Part shown: one piece after another, positions 19,424-28,765 of the stretch | Layout of the letters: every line of letters begins with the position of its first letter | How positions within the stretch are numbered: position 1 is the stretch's first letter | NCBI GenBank assembly: GCA_002162075.1 | Contig: CP021423.1 | Location: 2,604,001-2,668,000, forward strand | Direction of reading: 5' to 3' | DNA: 64,000 bases | Source of the DNA: Armatimonadetes bacterium Uphvl-Ar1 | Lineage (GTDB): Bacteria; Armatimonadota; Fimbriimonadia; Fimbriimonadales; Fimbriimonadaceae | Notes under the pieces: generated by a model | Database searches by the model: none | The model's input: the letters and a program-made list of their open reading frames with translations, nothing else | What the model was told of the DNA's origin: nothing | Translations under genes and position numbers: made by a program

Positions 19424-20482
19424 GTGCCCCCAGAAAAAAATCCAAACGCAGACCGAGAAAAAGCTCTCGAACTCGCCCTTCAACAGATTGAGAAATCCTT
19501 CGGGAAAGGATCCGTTATGCAACTTGGAGGTCAAAAAGCCGACAAAATCGCCGCTATTCCCACCGGATCGCTCGCTCTCGATGTCGCTCTTGGTATCGGT
19601 GGAATTCCCCGCTCGCGAATCATCGAGATCTACGGAGCAGAGTCCAGCGGAAAAACCACCGTCTCCCTTCAAATTATCGCCGAAGCCCAAAAACTTGGTG
19701 GAATGGCACTCTTCATTGATGCTGAGCACGCCCTTGACCTCGAATATGCAAAAGTCCTCGGCGTTGATACCGACCGACTCTACGTCTCACAACCTAACAC
19801 GGGCGAAGAAGCTCTCGAAATCATGGAAGGCATGATCCGGAGCGGAGCCATGGATATTGTCGTTCTTGACTCCGTCGCAGCCCTTGTCCCAAAAGCTGAA
19901 ATCGAAGGTGACATGGGAGACTCCCATGTCGGACTTCAAGCTCGGATGATGTCGCAAGCCATGCGAAAAATTGGCGGCGTCGTCAATAAAACAAAAACCT
20001 CTGTCGTTTTCATCAACCAAATCCGCGAAAAAATCGGTGTGATGTTCGGCAACCCCGAAACAACCCCGGGAGGAAGAGCATTGAAATTCTGGGCAAGCTG
20101 TCGGTTGGAAGTCCGCCGAGGTGAGTTCCTGAAGAACGGAACCGAAGCTTTTGGAGCCAGGACAAAAGTCAAAGTTGTCAAGAACAAAGTCGCGCCTCCT
20201 TTCCGTCAAGCCGAATTTGACATCATTTTTGGCAAAGGAATCAGCACATCCGGTGATATTCTCGATCTCGCCGTCCAAAATGAAATTGTCAACCGCGCTG
20301 GAACTTACTATAACTACGGAGAAACTCGGCTCGGTCAGGGCCGAGATAACGCCAAAAATTTCCTTGAGGAGAACCCAACTTTGATGACCGAAATCGATCA
20401 GAAAGTAAGAGGGCACCTTGGACTTCCAACAACCCCAATCGCTCCGGTCGAGTTCGAAGCTCTCGTTTCTATCGAAGAGTAA
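19424..20482 (+). CDS. recA: Recombinase RecA
   Basis: 352 residues. Central homologous-recombination and SOS ATPase that forms filaments on single-stranded DNA. Seen: Walker A 'GAESSGKT', '[20 protein letters not shown]', the loop-2 signature '[20 protein letters not shown]', and the short C-terminal domain. I chose GTG at 19424 because GGAG lies nine bases before it (19411-19414). An in-frame ATG at 19397 would add nine residues but has no ribosome site and overlaps the probable -10 region. recX follows after nine bases. Confidence 0.96.
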   Translation: MPPEKNPNADREKALELALQQIEKSFGKGSVMQLGGQKADKIAAIPTGSLALDVALGIGGIPRSRIIEIYGAESSGKTTVSLQIIAEAQKLGGMALFIDAEHALDLEYAKVLGVDTDRLYVSQPNTGEEALEIMEGMIRSGAMDIVVLDSVAALVPKAEIEGDMGDSHVGLQARMMSQAMRKIGGVVNKTKTSVVFINQIREKIGVMFGNPETTPGGRALKFWASCRLEVRRGEFLKNGTEAFGARTKVKVVKNKVAPPFRQAEFDIIFGKGISTSGDILDLAVQNEIVNRAGTYYNYGETRLGQGRDNAKNFLEENPTLMTEIDQKVRGHLGLPTTPIAPVEFEALVSIEE

Positions 20483-20491
20483 CTAATCTCC

Positions 20492-20935
20492 ATGAATGAG
20501 CAAAGGTCAGCCTGGGAAGCCGCCCTCAAGTGGCTCGAGCGGGCTGACCGCTCTGAAGCAGAACTATCCAATTATCTCGCCTCAAAAGGCTACTCAGAAG
20601 CAGAAGTTCATGAAGTTCTGCTCAAGGTCAAGAAATTCAATTACATAAACAACCACAACCTCAAAGCACGACTAGAAGCCCACTTGAGTAGTCAACTCTC
20701 CGGGCCCCTCAAAATTCAAGAACACCTTACCAAACGAGGACTAGATGCCGAAATTGAGAGTCCGCCGGGGCAAGCGGAAGCACTTCAACTCCTCAACAAG
20801 AAGTTTGTGTCAATTCGATTGACGCAAGACCCCAAAAAAATTGCTCGAGCCGCAAGATTTCTAGCCGCAAAAGGGTACACCGAAGAAGACATTGAGCAAG
20901 CCATCCAAGCCTTTTTCACCCAAATAGATTGGTAA
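20492..20935 (+). CDS. recX: RecA regulatory protein RecX
   Basis: 147 residues, all helical, with the RecX repeat pattern: 'ALKWLERADRSEAELSNYLA' at the start and the last repeat 'AARFLAAKGYTEEDIEQAIQ'. RecX binds the RecA filament and tunes its activity. Its place nine bases after recA is the standard arrangement and supports the call. Its end overlaps one candidate start of the next gene. Confidence 0.9.
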   Translation: MNEQRSAWEAALKWLERADRSEAELSNYLASKGYSEAEVHEVLLKVKKFNYINNHNLKARLEAHLSSQLSGPLKIQEHLTKRGLDAEIESPPGQAEALQLLNKKFVSIRLTQDPKKIARAARFLAAKGYTEEDIEQAIQAFFTQIDW

Positions 20936-20955
20936 ATCCGAGTACCATCACCGCC

Positions 20956-21728
20956 GTGGAGCAATACCGCATCCTTTTTCTTGGTGACATTGTCGGAAAA
21001 CCCGGTCGGGACGCCGTACTCGAAGAACTCCCCCTCCTCAAACAAGAATTTCAGCCTACATTTCTCATCGTCAACGGCGAGAACAGTGCGGCCGGGGTTG
21101 GAATCACCCCCAAGATCGCCGACGAACTCTTCAAAGCCGGAGTTGATTGCATAACTCTGGGAAACCATGCCTTCAACAAGCGGGAAATCCTCCCTTACTT
21201 GGAACAGAATTCAAAATTATAAGACCCATCAATTATCCCGCATCCACTCCGGGCAAAGGTCTTTGTTATTTGCAACATAAAGGGATAGAACTCGCTGTTA
21301 TCAACATAGGTGGACGCGTTTTCATGGATGGATTCGATGACCCATTTGCTGAATTTGACCGCCTCGACAAACAAATCCAAACTCCCCACCGCTTCTTTGA
21401 TTTCCATGCCGAAGCAACCAGCGAAAAGGTCGCTTTTGGGTTTCATGCCGATGGCCGAGCCTCGGCCGTCGTCGGAACCCACACCCATATCCAAACTGCT
21501 GACGAAAAAATTCTTCCTGGCGGAACCGCATACATAACGGATGTTGGAATGTGTGGGCCATTCCCAAGTGTCATTGGGATGGATCATCGCATCATTCTCC
21601 AAAAATTCAGGACATCAATGCCAACTCGATTTGAAGTTGCTGATCAACCTGGTGTAATCTGTGGAGTGGTAGTAGACGTCAAAGTCTCTGATGGTCAAGC
21701 CGTGAGGATTGAACGTATCCAACGCTAA
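20956..21728 (+). CDS. ymdB: YmdB-family metallophosphoesterase (TIGR00282 type), one apparent frameshift
   Basis: About 257 residues after repair. A calcineurin-like phosphodiesterase; B. subtilis YmdB hydrolyses 2',3'-cyclic nucleotides and controls biofilm choice. Metal-site motifs: 'LGDIVGKPGRDAV', 'NGENSAAGVG', 'LGNHAFNK', and further on 'GTHTHIQTADEKILPGGTAY'. The frame breaks after 'EQNSK' at the four-A run 21213-21216. One extra A continues as 'IIRPINYPAS'. A GTG at 20956 gives 'MEQYRILFLGDIVG', the family's usual beginning; a TTG at 20929 overlapping recX is the alternative. It follows recA-recX closely. Confidence 0.85.
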
Positions 21729-21756
21729 CCAACAAATCCAAGGTGACAACAAGCGA

Positions 21757-22704
21757 ATGAAAAAACAACTCCTTGCCATCGCGATCAGCGGACTCGCTGC
21801 TTTTGCGTCGGCTCAGTCAATTTATGAACCCACCCGCTCAGCAGAAGCCCAGGGCATGTCGCTCGTTGGCTGGGGCAGCGGAACCATTGCCGAATCTGAC
21901 GAAGTCGTTCAAGAAGGAGGTAACTCCATCCGAATTTCAAGTCGAAATTTCTTCCAAGGTGGGAAAATCATGTTCTCGAATCCAGTTGATTTGAGCGGCG
22001 CCATTACCCAAAAAGAAAACTTGATCAGATTCTCCATTAATATTCCCGATGGCTCGGCTTCTGCCGGCGGAGGAGCAGGCGGTCGAGGTGGTGCCCAAGG
22101 CGGAGAAGGCGAAGGCGGAGGAGCCATGGGTGGCCTGGGTGCACCAGGTTCCGGAGGACGATCAGGTGGGGGACAAGCTGGACCAGCTCCCCAAACTATC
22201 GCCGCAACGAAGATTCGAGTGGTGATCACCACAACGGACGGCAAACACGCTGAAGCCTATCTTGACCTCACAACTTCACTGAAAGACCCCAGTGGATGGA
22301 TGAATGTTGGCATCCCCCTTGTCGCCATCAATGGATTTGCGGCCTCCAACCAGCAGATCAAATCGATTGCGATCAGCAGCGACAGCACCGCAACGATCTA
22401 TCTCGGCGGAGCAAATGTGATCAAGGACGGCACCCCAGTCTTTGCCGAACCTAACGTACGCGAACTCAACCTCGCTTTCGGAGATGAATTCACATTCGCC
22501 GCCGCTGGCTCCGCCGGAGCCACCCCCGTCAAATTCCTTTGGGATTTTGACGCCGCCGATGGCATTTCCGCCGACGCAGAGGGCCAGACCGTCAAGCGAA
22601 GATTCCGCAAAGATGGAACCTTTACCGTAACCTTGACTGCAGTTGATATCTACGGACTCAAACAACCGTATCGAACAACAATCCAAGTCATCGTTAATCC
22701 ATAA
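21757..22704 (+). CDS. Secreted protein with glycine-rich linker and C-terminal PKD domain
   Basis: 315 residues. The start at 21757 gives the signal peptide 'MKKQLLAIAISGLAAFASAQ'; an upstream in-frame ATG (21709) would bury it. A beta-rich N-terminal half follows, then a linker of about 45 residues that is almost all Gly, Ala, Ser and Glu (bases about 22070-22195). A second beta-rich part comes next ('MNVGIPLVAINGFAASNQ', resembling a carbohydrate-binding-like fold), and a PKD-type domain ends the protein ('KFLWDFDAADG', 'TFTVTLTAVDIYG'). It is probably an exported surface or matrix protein. Function unknown. Confidence 0.7.
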   Translation: MKKQLLAIAISGLAAFASAQSIYEPTRSAEAQGMSLVGWGSGTIAESDEVVQEGGNSIRISSRNFFQGGKIMFSNPVDLSGAITQKENLIRFSINIPDGSASAGGGAGGRGGAQGGEGEGGGAMGGLGAPGSGGRSGGGQAGPAPQTIAATKIRVVITTTDGKHAEAYLDLTTSLKDPSGWMNVGIPLVAINGFAASNQQIKSIAISSDSTATIYLGGANVIKDGTPVFAEPNVRELNLAFGDEFTFAAAGSAGATPVKFLWDFDAADGISADAEGQTVKRRFRKDGTFTVTLTAVDIYGLKQPYRTTIQVIVNP

Positions 22705-22711
22705 TCTCCCA

Positions 22712-23596
22712 ATGTCATTCGCTGGCGACCCGCACCCCTCTACGGATCAGGCGCGGGTTGCCCCACCGGAATCCAATCTCCACAAACGCGTCAGAACCGC
22801 CCTCGTCGGCGGATCCCTTACTCTCGCCGTCATCCTTGCCAGTAGCGAAATACCTCTCTACATCCTCGTTTTCGCCATCATTTATGTCGCTGCCTCCGAA
22901 ATGACTTCATTGTTTGGCGGAACTAAGCCAATCATCGCCACCTTCGCTCTTCTCGCCGCAACTGCCCTGACCCTCACCGCCGGAATTGTAATCCCGATCC
23001 CATTAGTAGCCCTCGTCGCCGTGTTGGTCGGCACAGCCGGCATCCTCATCAGACTCAAAAAGAAGTGTCCCAGCCGCACGGATGCCCTTGCCCTTGGCTG
23101 GCTTGCCGGCCCAATTGCCTGTGCCATCTGGCTCCATTCTGAATCAGCTGACGCCACCCGCTTCTTTTCGCCGAATCTCCTAGCCCTCGTTGCCCTCCCT
23201 ATCTGGCTCGGCGACACAGCCGCATATTTCGTCGGAAAAGCCATAGGCAAGACCCCACTGGCCCCCAAGATCAGCCCCAAAAAGACCGTCGAAGGGGCCG
23301 CCGCCAACTTGGTTACTTGCATTGCAAGCTCTTACTTAATCGGGATAATCCTGAACCAAAACCTGCAAAACCCAATCCCTCAGACCGCCATTCTTGGCGT
23401 TGGACTAATAACTGGGACACTAGGACAAGCTGGCGACCTCCTCCAAAGTGCGCTCAAGCGGAGCTCTGGCATCAAAGATTCCGGGAACTTCTTACCCGGA
23501 CATGGTGGCATCCTCGACCGACTCGATTCATTTCTCTTTGCCTGTGTGCCCGCCAGCATTATCCTCTGGATTTATGCGTCGAAAAGTTTCACGTGA
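22712..23596 (+). CDS. cdsA: Phosphatidate cytidylyltransferase CdsA
   Basis: 294 residues. Makes CDP-diacylglycerol from phosphatidic acid and CTP in the inner membrane, the branch point of phospholipid synthesis. About eight membrane helices. The CdsA signature is complete near the C-terminus: 'SALKRSSGIKDSGNFLPGHG' followed by 'GILDRLDS'. The start at 22712 is seven bases after the previous stop; an earlier in-frame ATG (22643) lies inside the PKD gene. The stop codon TGA is part of the first parS site. Confidence 0.93.
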   Translation: MSFAGDPHPSTDQARVAPPESNLHKRVRTALVGGSLTLAVILASSEIPLYILVFAIIYVAASEMTSLFGGTKPIIATFALLAATALTLTAGIVIPIPLVALVAVLVGTAGILIRLKKKCPSRTDALALGWLAGPIACAIWLHSESADATRFFSPNLLALVALPIWLGDTAAYFVGKAIGKTPLAPKISPKKTVEGAAANLVTCIASSYLIGIILNQNLQNPIPQTAILGVGLITGTLGQAGDLLQSALKRSSGIKDSGNFLPGHGGILDRLDSFLFACVPASIILWIYASKSFT

Positions 23597-23600
23597 AACA
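23585..23600. other. parS: parS centromere site 1 (overlaps the cdsA stop)
   Basis: AGTTTCACGTGAAACA contains the 14-base palindrome GTTTCACGTGAAAC, the core of the widely conserved ParB-binding parS site. The TGA inside it is the stop codon of cdsA. Confidence 0.85.
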
Positions 23601-23608
23601 CTAAGCCC

Positions 23609-23631
23609 TGGTCCACCTCATGGTGGGACCA
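23609..23631. other. Hairpin between the two parS sites
   Basis: TGGTCC-ACC (23609-23617) can pair with GGT-GGACCA (23622-23631) around a TCAT loop, with one bulged G (23625). There is no T run, so it is unlikely to be an intrinsic terminator. Its right arm GGTGGGACCA recurs at 23802, 27050 and 27285. Confidence 0.5.
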
Positions 23632-23650
23632 ATCCCCATTCTTGTCGGCC

Positions 23651-23666
23651 TGTTTCACGTGAAACA
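23651..23666. other. parS: parS centromere site 2
   Basis: TGTTTCACGTGAAACA is a perfect 16-base palindrome and matches the canonical ParB-binding parS consensus. Its centre lies 66 bases from that of site 1. Confidence 0.92.
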
Positions 23667-23714
23667 TCCCCGGTAAACTCCTCGAGTCTACACGACAGGT
23701 AGGCGGAGAACAGA

Positions 23715-26303
23715 ATGACAGAACAGAAAGGCTACAGCCCCCAGGGCGTAGAATCAAAATGGTACGAGTCGTGGCGCAACGCTGGACTCTTCAAACCAAA
23801 CGGTGGGACCAGTAACTATTGCATAACGATCCCCCACCAAATATCACTGGTTCCCTCCATATGGGGCATGCCCTCTGCTATAGCGTCCAAGACCTCCTTG
23901 GTCGCTACCACCGAATGCTCGGTGAGCAGGTTCTCATTCTTCCTGGTCAAGACCACGCCGGCATTGCCACACAAAGTGTCGTTGCCAAAAACCTCAAGAA
24001 GTCCGGGGTGAATCCCCACTCGCTCAGCCGAGAGGAGTTCGTTGCTAAGGTCTGGGAGTGGCGCGAAGAAAGTGGAAATCAAATCCTCAAGCAGTCCGAG
24101 GCCTTGGGGAGCGCATTCGACTGGTCGCGAACTCGCTTTACACTGGATCCCGAATACGCAGATGCGGTTCTCAAGGTCTTCATCGAGTGGTTTGACAAAG
24201 GCTTGATCTACAAAGGTCTTCGAGTAGTAAATTGGGATTCAACCCTCCAAACGAGCGTCAGCGACATCGAAACAGAGCGGGAGGAAATCAACGGCAAGCT
24301 CTACCACATTCTATATCCATTCTCAGATGGCAGCGGGAGTATCACCATCGCCACGACTCGGCCCGAAACAATGCTTGCCGACGTAGCCGTTGCCGTGCAT
24401 CCTGATGACAAGCGGTACCACGGTCTCGTCGGAAAGTTGATTAGGCTCCCCCTGTCTCAACGCGAAATCCCCCTAATTGCCGACGAATATCCCGATCCCG
24501 AATTTGGTACCGGGGCTGTCAAAATCACGCCCGCCCATGACGCCAACGACTTCGAAGTGGGTCAAAGACACAACCTGCCCATCCCCATCATGCTCACACC
24601 CGACGGAAAAGTCAGCGAAATCGGGGGCAAATACGCCGGACTCACTCGCCAGGAGGCTCGGAAAGTAATCATTGCTGACCTAGAAGCCGAAGGTTCTCTC
24701 CTGAAAATTGAGGATCATAAAATTGCGGTTCAGATCAGTCAACGAAGCGGAGAAGTCATTGAGCCCTTGCCAGTGAGCAGTGGTTTGTTGATCAAAAATC
24801 TCTCGCCTCAGATGCAATTCGAGTCGTAGAATCCGGCGAAATCACATTCCACCCCCGCGCTACAAAGAAGTTTACTTGGAGTGGATGAACAACATTCGTG
24901 ACTGGTGCATTTCCCGACAACTCATGTGGGGCCACCGCATCCCAATCTACTACACCGAATCAGGTCGCGCCATCGCCGCCATGAGCCTACAAGAAGCAGA
25001 GATCAAAGCACGCGAACCAATTGTCAAGCAAGAAGAAGATGTCCTCGATACTTGGTTTAGTAGCGGACTCTGGCCGTTCGTGACCCTCGGCTGGCCAGAA
25101 GAAACGGAAGACATCAAACAGTTCTTCCCAACTTCTGTCCTCATCACCGCGCGGGACATCATCTTCCTCTGGGTGAGCCGCATGATCATGATGTCGCTCT
25201 ATTTTAAGCAAGATATCCCCTTCAAAGATGTCTATATCCATGCAACCGTGCTGAACGAAAGAGGGCAAAGGATGAGCAAAAGCCTCGGCACCGGGGTTGA
25301 TCCAATGGATGTTATCAACTCTAAAGGAGCCGATGCCCTCAGATTCACACTCCTCAGTCAGTCTGGCTATAACCAGGACATCCGCTACTCAGACCGCAAA
25401 ACCGAAGACGCCCGTAATTTCTGCAACAAAATCTTCAATGCCAGCAAATTCATCGTCATGAATCTGGATGGTTTCGACCAAAAGGCGGAAGTTCAACTCA
25501 CGGTTCTGGACAAATGGCTCCTCAGTCGCCTAGCGCGGTGCGAACAGACCGTTCGCAGAGCCTATCAGTCCTACGATATTCAGTCCGGCATGCATGCTCT
25601 CTACCAGTTCTTCTGGAGCGAGTTGTGCGACTGGTATATCGAACAGTCGAAAGTACGCCTTCAAGATCCAGAACAGAGGCAGGCTCCTCAATGGGTTCTC
25701 AATCAAGCACTCACAATCTTTCTGAAGATTCTTCATCCTGCAATGCCCTTCATATCCGAAGAGGTATATGCAACGTTGCCGATTGAAAACAAGAAGCCCC
25801 ACCTGATGGAGGAATCCTGGCCGCAAATACCATCCGATTGGTTGGACCAAGAGTCAGAAAACCTTGTTGAAAATTGGATCGAAATGACTCGGTCCGTTCG
25901 TGCCCTGCGAGCCGATGCCGGCTTTGGGCCCATCAAACAACTACCCAAACTGTTTGTTCAAGGACATCTTGGGGAAGGCGAGGATTTAATTCGAGCCCAA
26001 TCTTGGTTTGCCGCGATCGAGCAGGGTATTCCAAGCCAAACCCATGTGACAACCACAGTTTCCGGGGTTGATTTTCATATTCCGCTAGATGGTGTCGATG
26101 TCGAAAAAGAACTCGCTCGAACAGAAAAGGAACTTGAAAAGTCAAATGCTGAACTGGAAAAACTTGAAGCCCGGCTCAGCAATCCAAGCTTCACCGAGCG
26201 CGCCAAGCCCGAGATCGTTGAACGCGAGCGAGAGACTGCTACAAATCTTCGCCTAACGGTTGAAAAACTCCAGCAGAGAAAAGCTCTGTTCACCAAGAAG
26301 TAA
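23715..26303 (+). CDS. valS: Valyl-tRNA synthetase, three apparent frameshifts
   Basis: Class I aminoacyl-tRNA synthetase of about 863 residues once repaired. Seen: 'HIGH'-type motif 'PPPNITGSLHMGHA', editing-domain motif 'TTRPETMLADVAVAVHPDD', 'MSKSLGTGVDP' (KMSKS), and the C-terminal coiled coil ('EKELARTEKELEKSNAELEK'). The frame breaks at a five-C run (23831-23835), near 24773-24776 (one G missing before AGCAG), and at a five-C run (24852-24856). One added base at each gives a continuous family-typical sequence. As the enzyme is essential and no other copy is seen here, consensus errors are the likely explanation. Its 3' end overlaps convergent comEC by 51 bases. Confidence 0.92.
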
Positions 26304-28447
26304 CTCAACCCCACCACTCTTTTTGGGGCGGAACGACACAGTTCCGTCCCAATCTGTTCGCTGAATTCTGGCTCCAATTGCATCGCTTCTCTCAACAACC
26401 GAGGCATCCGGGTGACCCCAAATATTATTGCGCCCACAACTAAACACGACGTGCTTCGGTTGATGATAGCTCAACCAAGAAGCCGACGTAGAATCAGCAC
26501 TGCCGTGGTGTCCCGCCTTCAGAATCGTCGCGGGAGGAACACCGTCTCGCATCCACTGAGTCTCCAGAAAACTTGGCGCATCCCCCGAGAATCCGAATAC
26601 TTCCCCAATTGCTGAAACTGCGATGTAAGGAGATCCTAAGTTATCATCCCCGCCCGAGCCCGGTGTAACATTAAGTTCGACTGGGCCAATAGTGAGGCGC
26701 TCTGAATCCAAAATGACCACGAATTGATCTCGTTTGAATCCCAAGGATGTGTAATAGCGCTCCTCTGCCTCACTCATACCAAATGGTCGGACCAAGATTA
26801 ATCGATCAATTGAAGTCCGCCTCAATAATGCCTCCAATCCACCATAGTGGTCACGGTCAAAATGAGTAATCACCACTGCATCCAGGTGTCGAACCCCACG
26901 GCGCCAGAGTGCCGGCCAAACGAGCCGCTCACCCGCATCCAAGTACTCATTTTTTGGACCAGCATCTATTAGAATAGAAGTGCCATCTTGAACAATCAAA
27001 GTCGAATCACCTTGTCCCACTTGAAGAAAGTCCACTCGGTCCACCACGCGGTGGGACCAGAGATCAAGTCCGAGTAAGAGGATGAAACAAACACCCAATA
27101 CCCACCTCGGATTCACTTTTTCCATCCTCCAATGACAATTATCAAACCATACAGTCCCACCACTCCAGCAACCGAATACGCCGGAACTACGAGCTCTGCT
27201 CCCTGAGAAGAACCCCCTACTTCAACAATCCGGTTGACGACACTTGCCAAGCCATCAATTCCTATCCAAAGAGTAGAACCAATTGGTGGGACCAGTATTT
27301 CAACTATCCAAACCAATAAGCTGAGTATAACCAGCAAGCCAACGAGCGGAGCCGCCACAACATTCCCAATAATCCCGACCCAACTGACAACTCCAAACAC
27401 TGAGCCCAGCAACTGATAACTCGCACAAGTTGCAATCAACGTCGGAGCAACAAGACGAACTCCCCATTTCCATCCATCCCATCGCTGGGGAGTAATTGCC
27501 CAAACGAGTCCAAAGGTCGTTAACATCGAGAGTTGAAATCCCAAATCCACCAAGACCGTCGGATCTAAGACCAAATTCACTACACCCGCAAGGGCCACTG
27601 CCGAAACTCCATCGGCCTCCCGTCGAAAAGCGTACGCCGGCAATGCGATACCCGCCATCAAAACTGCCCTCAAAATTGGAGGGCGGAAACCGGCTGCCGC
27701 CGCAAACAAACACAATATCCCCAAAACTAACCCAATCTGAACCATTCTCGGCATCGGGAAAAGCGAGAATAGCCCCATCAGCATCCCCGCAACGACCACA
27801 ACGTGGAACCCACTCGCGCTGAGGAGGTGAATCACCCCAAACCGCCGATAAGCCGCCCAGTCGTCCTGATCAAGACCGTCCGTCTGATTAAAGCAAACAC
27901 CCCGCACAATCGCCGCAGATCGCTCACTAAGCCCCCCAGAAGCCGATTCTCGAAAGCTAGCGGCAATCTGATCTCCCCACCGCCACAAGACGAAGCCTTC
28001 ATCTTCCAATTCAAATCTCTCAATCTCGATCACCCCAACCGAACCCCGGGAATAACCCGCAACCTCGCTTAATGCGCGAATCTTTCCAGAAAAACTCCCT
28101 CGATCACCTCGGTGAATTCCCCCTGCATCCGGCAAAATCAACCGATATCGCTTACCTTCAAACTCTCCCCAAGCTAACCTCGAATCCTGACCGTATTCCG
28201 GTACCGTCGAAACCACCAAATTACCCGCAACCTCTTTTCGCTCCATTTCAAGCTCCGGAATAGGCGGCATGAGCAAAAAACCTGTCACGAAACCAGCGAC
28301 CCCAAACCCCAGAAACTTCCATCGCCAAATCAATAAACACAGGAACGGAAAGGCAACCCAAGGCCAACTCCCAAAGACCAGCCCACCCCCGCACATCATC
28401 CCGAACAGAAGCGCAAGCATCGGTCGCTGAGCCAACTGCTCCCGCAT
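26253..28447 (-). CDS. comEC: ComEC/Rec2 DNA-uptake channel protein, one apparent frameshift (or a natural two-gene split)
   Basis: Inner-membrane channel for single-stranded DNA in natural transformation. The first part (27113-28447, 444 residues) has the N-terminal DUF4131-like region and the Competence domain helices ('LLSASGFHVVVVAGMLMGLF', 'GFRPPILRAVLMAG'). The second part (26253-27125, 290 residues) has one more helix and the metallo-beta-lactamase domain ('FLQVGQGDSTLIVQDG', 'THFDRDHYGG', 'KAGHHGSADSTSASWL'). The frames meet at a five-T run (27117-27121). One added base gives a single protein of about 731 residues, the normal ComEC size. A real split with a 13-base overlap is possible, but the only ribosome site (GGAGG) touches the ATG. 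Confidence 0.88.
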
Positions 28448-28459
28448 AATTCCCTCACA

Positions 28460-28765
28460 CTATCGTAACATTTCTGGCTTTCGAGATCGATGCAAAACCC
28501 GAATTTCTCGAAAAAGCTGCTCGCCCGCCATTTCATTCAAACGTTCAAGAATCGCTCCTTGCGACATTCGGATCTCTTGAGCCCAAGCCGAACCACTTGC
28601 CTCGACCCACAACACCCCGTGGTCATAGCGATCTGCCACCGAATGCTGACCCAAAATCTCACCCACCGCCGTCGGCCACTGACGCATCACCATATTCGCC
28701 CGAGCCGCATTGGGCACATCTCCATCCGCGAAAACCGTTCCCAGAACATCCGACAATCGCTTCAT
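28460..28765 (-). CDS. dciA: DciA-like DUF721 protein (helicase-loader type)
   Basis: 101 residues with the DUF721 core 'MRQWPTAVGEILGQHS' and 'HGVLWVEASGSAWAQEIRM', including the conserved Trp-Ala-Gln-Glu. DciA loads the replicative helicase in bacteria without DnaC/DnaI; small DUF721 proteins next to recF are probably its counterparts. The start overlaps the recF stop by four bases, so recF and dciA are translationally coupled, as in many genomes near the origin. Confidence 0.85.
   Translation of the reverse strand: MKRLSDVLGTVFADGDVPNAARANMVMRQWPTAVGEILGQHSVADRYDHGVLWVEASGSAWAQEIRMSQGAILERLNEMAGEQLFREIRVLHRSRKPEMLR

Noticed and set aside
21909-22244. Antisense proline-rich open frame opposite the PKD gene
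   Set aside because: It is the shadow of the Gly-rich linker coding sequence on the plus strand; no start signal or known domain.
23609-23631. Intrinsic terminator of cdsA
   Set aside because: The hairpin has a bulge and no T run on either strand.
22705-23714. T-box leader for valS
   Set aside because: The 118-base gap is occupied by two parS sites and a short hairpin; no T-box sequence (UGGNACC) with terminator is seen.
1539-28447. Programmed ribosomal frameshifting as the cause of the broken frames
   Set aside because: The breaks occur in many unrelated genes at different sequences, without slippery heptamers or stimulatory structures, and essential genes are affected; sequencing error is simpler.
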